Source of the DNA: an uncultured Oscillospiraceae bacterium
Lineage (GTDB): Bacteria; Bacillota; Clostridia; Oscillospirales; Oscillospiraceae
Assembly (NCBI GenBank): GCA_910584805.1
Contig: CAJUCB010000066.1
Coordinates: forward strand, 1 to 11,228
Direction of reading: 5' to 3'
Length of the DNA stretch: 11,228 nucleotides
Shown piece by piece: positions 5,022 to 11,228 of the stretch (within the stretch, counting starts at the first letter, position 1; each line of letters starts with the position of its first letter). The notes beneath the pieces were generated by a model that saw only the letters and a list, made by a program, of their open reading frames with translations, searched no databases and was not told where the DNA came from. The translations under genes were made by a program, and so were the position numbers.

Positions 5022-6767
5022 ATGGATGTTTTTGACGGATTGAAAATGCTGGGTGGGCTGTGTCTCTTCCTGTTCGGCATGAATTTAATGGGCCAAGCCC
5101 TGGAGCGCCGGGCGGGGAATCAGCTCAAGGCGATCCTGGCCAAGCTGACCAACGGGAGGTTTACCGGTTTTCTCACTGGCTGCGCCGTCACGGCGCTGAT
5201 CCAAAGCTCCTCCGCCACCACAGTGATGGTAGTGGGCTTTGTCAACTCGGGGCTCATGAGCCTGCGCCAGGCGATTTACGTGATTATGGGGGCCAACGTG
5301 GGGACTACGGTGACCAGTTGGCTCCTGGCCCTGGCGGGCATTGACGGCAGCAGCTTCTGGCTGCAAATGCTCAAGCCTGCCTCCTTCACACCCCTGCTGG
5401 CCCTGGTGGGAATCATCCTCTACCTGTTTACCAAGGGGGCGGAGAGGAAGGATATCGGGGTAATCCTCCTGGGTTTCTCCACGCTGATGACCGGGATGGA
5501 GACCATGTCCACGGCGGTGAGTGGACTGGCCCAGGTACCCGCTTTCCGGGAGCTGTTTCTTCTCTTCCAAAACCCACTGTTGGGCTTGCTGGTGGGGGCG
5601 CTGCTCACGGCGCTGATCCAGTCCAGCTCGGCCTCTGTGGGGATACTTCAAGCGCTGTCCATGACAGGGCAGGTGACTTACGGGACGGCACTGCCCATCA
5701 TCATGGGGCAGAACATCGGCACCTGCGTCACGGCGCTGCTGTCTGCCATTGGGGCGGGGAAAAACGCCAAACGGGCGGCTTTCGTCCACCTGGCCTTCAA
5801 CCTCATCGGCTCCTTGGCCTTGCTGGGCGTGTTCGTGCTTGTGAAGCTGACCTTGTCCCCGCCAAGCTTGCAAGAGCCGGTGAACGGCTTTGGCATCGCT
5901 GTGGTTCACAGTGTGTTCAATGTCCTGTGTGTACTGTTGCTCATGCCCCTGTCCTCCCTCCTGGAAAAGTTGGCTGTGGCGGTGATCCGAGACGGGGAAG
6001 AGCTGTCCACTACTGTGGAGCTGGATGAACGACTGCTGGCTGTGCCGCCCCTGGCCCTGCAGCAGTGCCGGGTGGCAGCTACAGAAATGGCTTGCCGGGC
6101 GGTGGCGGCGTTGGAGGACGCGCTGGATGCCTTTCCAGACAATAGCCGGGAACAGGGGGAGCGTATCCGCCGTAACGAGGCCCTGTGCGACCAGTTTGAG
6201 GACAGCTTGGGGACCTACTTGGTTAAGCTAAGCGGACAGAAGCTCAGCGAAAACGACAGCGAGGAGGCCACAAAGCTCCTGAAAACCATCGGGGACCTGG
6301 AGCGCATCTCAGACCATGGGGTGAATATCCTGGAGCTGGCAGAGGAACTGCGGGGGAAGAAGCTGACCCTCAGTGAGGAGGCATATCGGGAGTACCAGAC
6401 CATGGCGGCGGCAATCCGGGAGATCATGGGCTTGACCCTGCGGGCCTTTACCCAGGATGACCTGGCCGCTGCCGCCCAGGTGGAGCCCCTAGAGGAGGTC
6501 ATTGACGAGCTGAAGGAGCGCCTGCGCACCCGGCACATCCTACGGATGCAGGAGGGGAAGTGCAGCATCGCGGCGGGCTTTGTATGGGCGGACCTGCTCA
6601 CGAACTTGGAGCGTAGCTCGGACCACTGCTCCAACATTGCTGGCTGCGTGTTGGATACGGCCCGGCACAGCTTGAAAATCCATGAGACCTTGCGGGCGGT
6701 GAAAAGCGGCAACCAGGCGTTTGTGGAAGCCTTTCAACAGTATGCGGAAAAATATGCGTTGGAATGA
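5022..6767 (+). CDS. Na+/phosphate cotransporter with C-terminal PhoU-like domain
   Basis: Inner-membrane sodium-driven phosphate carrier of the NptA/PNaS (SLC34-like) family, 581 residues. The membrane half (about 1-320) contains the family's inverted duplication: ALIQSSSATT around Gln61 paired with GANVGTTVTS near 90-99, and ALIQSSSASV around Gln200 paired with GQNIGTCVTA near 229-238. These QSSS motifs form the substrate and sodium site. The C-terminal half (about 340-575) is a PhoU-like helical bundle with both metal-binding repeats, LERISDHGVNI (near 427) and LERSSDHCSNI (near 529). ATG 5022 is preferred over the in-frame GTG at 5013 because GAGGTG then serves as ribosome site. The response regulator follows after 21 bases, so transport and phosphate signalling are likely co-expressed. 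Export versus import of phosphate cannot be told from sequence; some relatives are thought to act as exporters. Confidence 0.94.
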   Translation: MDVFDGLKMLGGLCLFLFGMNLMGQALERRAGNQLKAILAKLTNGRFTGFLTGCAVTALIQSSSATTVMVVGFVNSGLMSLRQAIYVIMGANVGTTVTSWLLALAGIDGSSFWLQMLKPASFTPLLALVGIILYLFTKGAERKDIGVILLGFSTLMTGMETMSTAVSGLAQVPAFRELFLLFQNPLLGLLVGALLTALIQSSSASVGILQALSMTGQVTYGTALPIIMGQNIGTCVTALLSAIGAGKNAKRAAFVHLAFNLIGSLALLGVFVLVKLTLSPPSLQEPVNGFGIAVVHSVFNVLCVLLLMPLSSLLEKLAVAVIRDGEELSTTVELDERLLAVPPLALQQCRVAATEMACRAVAALEDALDAFPDNSREQGERIRRNEALCDQFEDSLGTYLVKLSGQKLSENDSEEATKLLKTIGDLERISDHGVNILELAEELRGKKLTLSEEAYREYQTMAAAIREIMGLTLRAFTQDDLAAAAQVEPLEEVIDELKERLRTRHILRMQEGKCSIAAGFVWADLLTNLERSSDHCSNIAGCVLDTARHSLKIHETLRAVKSGNQAFVEAFQQYAEKYALE

Positions 6768-6788
6768 AGTGAAGAGGGGAGGATGTGC

Positions 6789-7463
6789 ATGATCTTTTGC
6801 GTAGAGGACGACAGCTCCATCCGGGAGCTGATGCTATACGCCCTGCAATCGGCGGGTTTTGAGGGGAAGGGCTTTCCCCATGGGGACGCGCTGTTTCAGG
6901 GCCTGGGTGCCCAGGTGCCGGATTTGATCCTCCTGGACATCATGCTGCCTGGGGAGGACGGGCTCTCTATCCTAAAGCGGCTTCGGGCCCAGAGGGAGAC
7001 GGCGGAGATTCCCGTCATCATGGCTACAGCCAAGGGGGCGGAGTATGACAAGGTGATCGGGCTGGACCTGGGGGCGGATGATTATCTGGCCAAACCCTTT
7101 GGGATGATGGAGATGGTGTCCCGTATCCGGGCGGTTCTGCGGCGGACAAGGCCCAGGACGGCGCCCCAGTGCCTGCGGGTGGGGGAACTGGAAGTGAATT
7201 TGGAACAGCACAGCGTCCTGTCTGCTGGGGAGCGGGTACAGCTCACCTTAAAGGAATTCCAACTGCTGCTGACCTTCCTGGAAAACCTGGGGCGGGTCTT
7301 TACCCGCAGCCAGCTTCTTGCGTCGGTGTGGGGAGTGGGCTATACCGGGGAGACACGGACAGTAGATGTACACATTGCCACCCTGCGTACCAAACTGGGG
7401 AAGTGCGGAAGCTATGTGGAGACCGTCCGTGGGGTGGGATACCGGATGGATGGGGAACGATGA
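6789..7463 (+). CDS. OmpR/PhoB-family response regulator (PhoP/PhoB-like)
   Basis: DNA-binding response regulator, 224 residues. The receiver domain (1-118) has the acidic pocket EDD at 6-8, the phosphoacceptor Asp50 in LILLDIMLPGEDG, Thr80 in MATAKG and Lys102 in AKPFG. The C-terminal winged helix (about 128-222) shows TLKEFQLLLTFLENLGRVFTR... split by RSQLLASVWG, then TRTVDVHIATLRTKLG and the wing VETVRGVGYRM. These are the PhoB/OmpR landmarks. ATG 6789 is chosen over ATG 6783 since AGGGGAGG ends six bases before 6789. It lies between the phosphate transporter and the sensor kinase and is predicted to control phosphate genes. Direct target sites were not identified in this window. Confidence 0.95.
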   Translation: MIFCVEDDSSIRELMLYALQSAGFEGKGFPHGDALFQGLGAQVPDLILLDIMLPGEDGLSILKRLRAQRETAEIPVIMATAKGAEYDKVIGLDLGADDYLAKPFGMMEMVSRIRAVLRRTRPRTAPQCLRVGELEVNLEQHSVLSAGERVQLTLKEFQLLLTFLENLGRVFTRSQLLASVWGVGYTGETRTVDVHIATLRTKLGKCGSYVETVRGVGYRMDGER

Positions 7464-9124
7464 CGAAACGAATTTTTCGCTCTATTTGCCTGGTGGCTCT
7501 GGGGGTGTTCTTTGCGTGCCTGGCCTTGATTATGGGGGTTTTATATGCCCATTTTTCCAACGTCCAGCAGGCGCAGTTGAGAATACAGACAAGCCTGGCT
7601 GCCCAGGGGGTTGCCCACGAGGGCAGCGATTACTTCAAGGGCCTCCCCCTGGAAAACTACCGCATCACCTGGATCGCTGCCGACGGCTCTGTCCTGTATG
7701 ACAGCGAATCGGACAGAAAGGAAATGACGAACCATTTGGAGCGGGAAGAGGTGGCCCAAGCCATGGCAGAGGGCTATGGGAGCAGCAGGCGCTATTCGGA
7801 TACCCTGATGGACCGTCTGCTCTACTGCGCCCAGCGCCTGCCTGACGGGACAGTCCTGCGCCTGTCCGGTACCCAGAGCTCGATTTTTCTGCTGTTTTTG
7901 GGGATGGCACAGCCCATTTGTATCGTCTTTGCGGTGGCTCTCCTCCTCTCTGTGTTCTTTGCGGTTCGGCTCTCTCGGAAAATTGTTGCGCCCCTCAATG
8001 ACATCAATTTGGATGCCCCCCTGTCCAACCAGGGTTACGGAGAAATCGCCCCCCTTCTCCGGCGCATTGATAGCCAGCAACGGCAGCTTCGCCACCAGGG
8101 ATTGGAATTGAAGCGGCAAAAGCAGGAGCTGGACACCATTGTCGGCAGTATGAACGAGGGGATGATCCTGCTCAACCAGCAGGGGAATGTGGTCAGCATG
8201 AACCCGGCGGCGCAGAAATTGTTGGCAAGCCAAGGCGCTGGTGGGGTGGGGGCCCTGGACCAGTGGCCAGAGCTACAAGCGCTTATTGCCGCTGCCTTAG
8301 AGGGTAAGCCAGGGGAGGGGCGCATGGTATTGGACGGGGGCAGCTACCAGCTAGGTGCCAACCCGATCCTTTCCGAGGGGGCACCCATGGGGGTGGCGCT
8401 GTTCTTCTTCGATGTGACAGAGAAGGAGCGGGCGGAGCAGCAGCGCCGGGCGTTCACGGCCAATGTGTCCCATGAGCTGAAAACACCCCTCCACGCCATC
8501 TCCGGCTATGCGGAACTGATGAAAAACGGGGTGGTGAAGGAGGCGGACATCCTACCGTTTGCAGGGCGGATTTATGAGGAGACCCAGCGCCTGGTGCATC
8601 TGGTGGAGGATATCATGAGCTTGTCCCGGCTGGACGAGGGGGCGGAAGGGATGGCCAGGGAGCGGGTGGACCTCTACCAGCTGGCGGAAACGGTGGTCAG
8701 CAGCTTGGAGCCAGAGGCGCAGGTGGCGCAGGTACGGTTGGAGCTCTCCGGTGCCCCGGCGCAACTACTGGGGGTCCCGCAGCTTCTTTACAGCATTGTC
8801 TACAACCTCTGTGAAAATGCCATCAAGTATAACCGGGAGAAGGGTGAGACGAAGGTCAGGGTGGAAAGCTGCAACGGGGAGATCTGCCTTTCTGTCAGCG
8901 ACACAGGAATCGGGATTGCGCCTCAGGACTGTGACCGTATTTTTGAACGCTTTTACCGGGTGGATAAAAGCCGCTCCAAAGAGGTGGGTGGTACAGGGCT
9001 GGGGTTGTCTATCGTAAAGCATGCGGCGAGGATACACAGGGCGAGCATTGCAGTGGACAGTACCATCGGGCAGGGGACCACCATTACAGTAAGGTTTCCA
9101 CCGGCGGATGCTGTGGAGGGATAA
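7460..9124 (+). CDS. PhoR-type membrane sensor histidine kinase
   Basis: Partner kinase of the preceding regulator, 554 residues. Its ATG overlaps the regulator's TGA (ATGA), implying coupled translation. Order of parts: N-terminal membrane helix (about 9-30), an extracellular sensor segment of roughly 110 residues, a second helix (about 143-168), a short HAMP-like linker (170-222), a PAS domain (about 223-320, ending ALFFFDVTEKER), the HisKA dimerisation domain with the H-box NVSHELKTPLHAISGY (His338), and the HATPase with the N-box YNLCENAIKYN (Asn453), DTGIGI (481-486), FERFYRVDKSRS and GGTGLGLSIVKH. All kinase motifs are intact. The frame is open well upstream of 7460, but that part overlaps the regulator gene and is not coding. 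The layout (TM-sensor-TM-HAMP-PAS-kinase) and neighbours match PhoR. The ligand or partner sensed is not visible. Confidence 0.95.
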   Translation: MTKRIFRSICLVALGVFFACLALIMGVLYAHFSNVQQAQLRIQTSLAAQGVAHEGSDYFKGLPLENYRITWIAADGSVLYDSESDRKEMTNHLEREEVAQAMAEGYGSSRRYSDTLMDRLLYCAQRLPDGTVLRLSGTQSSIFLLFLGMAQPICIVFAVALLLSVFFAVRLSRKIVAPLNDINLDAPLSNQGYGEIAPLLRRIDSQQRQLRHQGLELKRQKQELDTIVGSMNEGMILLNQQGNVVSMNPAAQKLLASQGAGGVGALDQWPELQALIAAALEGKPGEGRMVLDGGSYQLGANPILSEGAPMGVALFFFDVTEKERAEQQRRAFTANVSHELKTPLHAISGYAELMKNGVVKEADILPFAGRIYEETQRLVHLVEDIMSLSRLDEGAEGMARERVDLYQLAETVVSSLEPEAQVAQVRLELSGAPAQLLGVPQLLYSIVYNLCENAIKYNREKGETKVRVESCNGEICLSVSDTGIGIAPQDCDRIFERFYRVDKSRSKEVGGTGLGLSIVKHAARIHRASIAVDSTIGQGTTITVRFPPADAVEG

Positions 9125-9137
9125 AACAGAATAAAAT

Positions 9138-9172
9138 GGCCAAAGGCCGCCCGTTTCGGGCGGCCTTTGGCC
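9138..9172. terminator. Shared terminator between convergent genes
   Basis: GGCCAAAGGCCGCCCG (9138-9153) and its exact complement at 9157-9172 form a 16-bp perfect stem with a TTT loop. On the minus strand it is followed by ATTTTATTCTGTTTTAT, a reasonable T-rich tail, so it works best for the minus-strand small gene. On the plus strand the tail is not T-rich, yet the hairpin sits 14 bases after the kinase stop. The last bases of the stem are the stop codon of the minus-strand gene. Confidence 0.85.
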
Positions 9173-9381
9173 TATAGCTGAAAATCTTCCTCTTTCAGGC
9201 GGCTGAAATCCGGTGCCACCGGCCGGGGCGGCACCCGCTTCAGGGGGTCGTAGCGGAAAGCGGGGCAGGCACGGTCTGGGGCGGTGATGCCCTGCTTGAC
9301 ACATAGGATGCTTTCGTCGTCCAGCACCCGTCCCCGCTGGCAATAGGAGCAGCGGGGCTCGATTTTTTTGGAAAACAGCAT
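9172..9381 (-). CDS. Small four-cysteine (zinc-ribbon-like) conserved hypothetical protein
   Basis: 69 residues, begins MLFSKKIEPRC. Four cysteines are spaced C-X2-C-X12-C-X11-C (Cys11, 14, 27, 39), the pattern of a small zinc-binding fold. A basic proline-rich tail follows (RYDPLKRVPPRPVAPDFSRL, then an acidic end EEDFQL). I recall close relatives, all short and unnamed, in many Oscillospiraceae; no function is known to me. The ATG at 9381-9379 is set by GGGAGGA six bases upstream, rather than the TTG at 9396 that lies inside that ribosome site. It begins 29 bases after the spoVV stop on the same strand, so it probably shares that transcript and may be expressed in sporulation. Confidence 0.85.
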   Translation of the reverse strand: MLFSKKIEPRCSYCQRGRVLDDESILCVKQGITAPDRACPAFRYDPLKRVPPRPVAPDFSRLKEEDFQL

Positions 9382-9410
9382 GATGGGTCCTCCCAACGGG
9401 TCATTTGTAC

Positions 9411-10559
9411 TCAGTATAGCCCTTTTTTGCTTTTTTTTCTACCCTTTTGGGGGAGGGAGTAGAAAAAATACGCGCCGGACAAGGCCCAGAGGGCCAGGAT
9501 TTCCTGTCCAAGGAGCTCCGGCGCGGCCAAGGTCACGGCGGCCGGGGCCATCACTGGCAGGGTGAGGGGGAACAGGGTGGCCCCAGCGGCTGTCAGCACC
9601 GCGCTGAGTAGGCCTTGAACCAGCTTGGCCCGTAGGTAGGGGCCGGGAGTCACCTGGGCTTTCCGCCAAAAGGGAAGGGACTGGCAGTGGACAGACAGGC
9701 CCCCCCAGCCCAGGATAAAGGCGGCCAGGGGCAGGGCAGCGGGGGAGACCACGGCATCTCCCAGGGCGGAAGTCCCGGTGGAGAGCTCCAACAGACCCAC
9801 CAGAAAGCTGCGGCATAGGGTGTCTGCCTGCTCTAGGGGCAATAGGGCGGCTAGGGCCTGGGTCAGGCGGGGTAGCAGGCCAGAGCAGTCTGCCAGGGCG
9901 GTGAGGATGGAGAAGAGGATCACGTAGGCGCAGACATTGAGGGTAGAGGCAAAGGAACTGCGGACGCATTCCGGGAGCTGGACGGAGAGGGAGGACAGGG
10001 GTGTGCTGTCAGAGCCCTTGTGATTTTCTCCAACGGCTTGGCCGTGAACCACCCGCAGAAAGAGCCCCATGAGCACAGCGGCCAGGAAATTGGCCCCCAG
10101 CATAAGGAACCCGGCTTCTTTGGAGCCGAATACCCCCGCCCCTGCTGCGCCGATGAAAAAGGCTGGGCCACAGTTGTTGCAAAAGAGAGCCAGCCGTTGG
10201 GCCTCCCTTGGGGCGCACTCCCCCCGCTCCACCAACTGGGCTAGGGTTCGGGCCCCTACAGGGTAGCCACCCACCGCCCCCAGAATCAATGCTGCCGCCC
10301 CGGAGCCACCCACCCCGAAAAGGGGGGACATGAGCTTCCCCAGGGGACGGGCACACAGCCCGGCCAGTCCGGTGGATATCAATAGGGAGGAGAGGACAAA
10401 GAAGGGGAACAGGGAGGGGATCAGCAGTTCCAGGCAGAGCTTGATGCCCTTGCGGGCCGCTGCCGCGCTCTCCGCCGGGAAGGAGAAGAGCAGTGCGGCA
10501 AAGAGGATCAACAGGCCCCAGCCTGCGGCCAGGGAGATGTAATGCCTTTTGGTTTTCAT
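9411..10559 (-). CDS. spoVV: Sporulation integral membrane protein SpoVV (YlbJ)
   Basis: Polytopic membrane protein of 382 residues with a Gate/nucleoside-recognition domain, close to the roughly 400 of Bacillus YlbJ. In B. subtilis SpoVV sits in the outer forespore membrane and carries dipicolinic acid from the mother cell into the intermembrane space. Seen here: an N-terminal helix (LAAGWGLLILFAALLFSF), PSLFPFFVLSSLLIS, GAVGGYPVGARTLAQL, LALFCNNCGPAFFIG, a second half with LLELSTGTSAL and GWGGLSVHCQ, and a basic C-terminus. These Gly/Asn/Cys-rich motifs are typical of YlbJ. The ATG at 10559-10557 has GAGGGTG six bases upstream. The frame stays open for about 90 more codons upstream, but those lack signal character and run across the apbE promoter and start on the other strand, so they are not coding. 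The small four-cysteine gene follows closely. Confidence 0.92.
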   Translation of the reverse strand: MKTKRHYISLAAGWGLLILFAALLFSFPAESAAAARKGIKLCLELLIPSLFPFFVLSSLLISTGLAGLCARPLGKLMSPLFGVGGSGAAALILGAVGGYPVGARTLAQLVERGECAPREAQRLALFCNNCGPAFFIGAAGAGVFGSKEAGFLMLGANFLAAVLMGLFLRVVHGQAVGENHKGSDSTPLSSLSVQLPECVRSSFASTLNVCAYVILFSILTALADCSGLLPRLTQALAALLPLEQADTLCRSFLVGLLELSTGTSALGDAVVSPAALPLAAFILGWGGLSVHCQSLPFWRKAQVTPGPYLRAKLVQGLLSAVLTAAGATLFPLTLPVMAPAAVTLAAPELLGQEILALWALSGAYFFYSLPQKGRKKSKKGLY

Positions 10560-10587
10560 CCAATCACCCTCTCGTGTTGCTTTCTTT

Positions 10588-10595
10588 AGGGTATG
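10588..10595 (-). promoter_or_regulatory. Possible sigma-E -10 element upstream of spoVV
   Basis: Read on the minus strand, CATACCCT lies about 30 bases upstream of the spoVV ATG and differs from the sigma-E -10 (CATACANT) by one base. No good -35 (ATA-type) is seen at 14-16 bases further up. SpoVV is a mother-cell gene in Bacillus, so a sigma-E promoter is expected here. The match may be chance. Confidence 0.3.
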
Positions 10596-10657
10596 TGTGG
10601 ATGGGGCCTGCCTTGCTTGTCCAAGGGGAAATGAAGTGTGGGGAGATGTGGAATGGC

Positions 10658-10686
10658 TTGCCAGAGGGCTGGGGATGGGGTATAAT
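10658..10686 (+). promoter_or_regulatory. Sigma-A promoter of apbE
   Basis: TTGCCA (10658-10663, five of six) and a perfect TATAAT (10681-10686) are separated by exactly 17 bases. The expected start is near 10693, leaving a 27-nt leader that contains AAGGAG (10704-10709). Confidence 0.85.
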
Positions 10687-10719
10687 GAGGGCCACCAAGG
10701 AAAAAGGAGCGCCATTGCC

Positions 10720-11228
10720 ATGAAAAAACTGCTGCCTCTTCTGCTGGGCCTTCTGCTGCTGTCTGCCTGCGGCGAGAGGGAACCGGTGAGCAAAACCAAC
10801 TTCATGCTGGATACCATCGTGCAAATCACCCTTTACGACGGGTCGGACCCTGGGGTTATCGACCAGGCCTTTGACGAGATCCGCCGGTTGGAGGATATCC
10901 TCAGCGTGGAGCAGGAGGGGAGCGATTTGGATAAACTTGCCCAGGCGGCGGGGCAGGATTGGGTGGAGATCCAGCCGGAGACAGAGGCGGTCCTACGTCT
11001 GGCCAAGAAGTACAGCGCCCTGTCCCAGGGGGCTTTTGACGTTACCGCTGGGCCTCTGATTGACTTGTGGGGTATCCACAACGGAGAGGGGCATTACCCC
11101 AGTCCGGAAGAGCTGGCTCAGGTCCTGCCGTTGATTGGGGATGAGGACCTTTTGGTGGAACCGGGACGGGCGTATTTGGCCCGGCCGGGGATGATTGCCA
11201 ACCTGGGGGCCATTGCCAAGGGCTACAT
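10720..11228 (+). CDS. apbE: FAD:protein FMN transferase (ApbE-type lipoprotein), 5' part
   Basis: ApbE/Ftp enzymes act on the outer face of the membrane and attach FMN from FAD to a Thr or Ser of partner proteins such as NqrB/RnfG-type subunits. The first 169 codons are present and the frame is open to the right edge; the family is usually 320-350 residues. It starts with a lipoprotein signal (MKKLLPLLLGLLLL) and a lipobox LSAC, lipid Cys at 17. The ApbE domain follows: FMLDTIVQITLY, RLEDILSVEQEGSDL, and the signature GAFDVTAGPLIDLWGI near 105-120, ending in NLGAIAKGY at the edge. That last motif usually reads DLGxxAKGY, so an Asn replaces the common Asp. The start is supported by AAGGAG ten bases upstream and a strong promoter. 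Target protein and operon partners are outside the window. Confidence 0.93.
   Translation, partial: MKKLLPLLLGLLLLSACGEREPVSKTNFMLDTIVQITLYDGSDPGVIDQAFDEIRRLEDILSVEQEGSDLDKLAQAAGQDWVEIQPETEAVLRLAKKYSALSQGAFDVTAGPLIDLWGIHNGEGHYPSPEELAQVLPLIGDEDLLVEPGRAYLARPGMIANLGAIAKGY

Noticed and set aside
7169..7459. Upstream extension of the kinase frame
   Set aside because: It overlaps the response regulator and lacks a ribosome site, whereas ATG 7460 gives the normal ATGA overlap and a membrane helix.
10560..10829. N-terminal extension of SpoVV on the minus strand
   Set aside because: The extra codons run across the apbE promoter, signal peptide and spacer; ATG 10559 has a ribosome site and yields the usual family N-terminus.

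Overview
The window is about 60% GC by eye and reads as chromosomal DNA of a spore-forming, low-oxygen Firmicute of the class Clostridia, most like the Oscillospiraceae (Flavonifractor/Intestinimonas type). The basis is the T-box in front of pheS, the GerS-like/Alr/MazF gene order, the SpoVV (YlbJ) sporulation transporter, and strong purine-rich Shine-Dalgarno sites throughout. The genus is an inference from gene style, not from an alignment.

Layout. The 5' half of pheS lies at 1-649 on the minus strand, behind a complete Phe-type T-box leader and a sigma-A-like promoter. A divergent promoter, whose -35 box touches that of pheS, starts a plus-strand cluster: nnrD (NAD(P)H-hydrate dehydratase, 1041-1880), a LolA-fold lipoprotein resembling GerS/YdcC (1911-2540), alr (2542-3681) and a MazF/NdoA endoribonuclease (about 3896-4261). 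This is the Bacillus ydcC-alr-ndoAI-ndoA order, but the antitoxin position holds about 200 bp with no convincing ORF and a run of up to seven potential hairpins. A secreted protein of unknown function (4365-4859) follows, ending at a 19-bp hairpin.

The next unit (5022-9124) is a phosphate block: a Na+/Pi cotransporter fused to a PhoU-like domain, then a PhoB/PhoP-type response regulator and a PhoR-type histidine kinase whose start overlaps the regulator's stop. It meets a minus-strand unit, spoVV then a small four-cysteine protein, across a near-perfect shared terminator hairpin. The right end holds a good sigma-A promoter and the first 169 codons of an apbE-type flavin transferase lipoprotein that runs off the window.

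Most of the window is ordinary housekeeping, phosphate and sporulation genes. The part most worth a second look is the non-coding stretch between alr and mazF, with the missing antitoxin. No tRNA, rRNA, CRISPR array, insertion sequence or prophage gene was seen.
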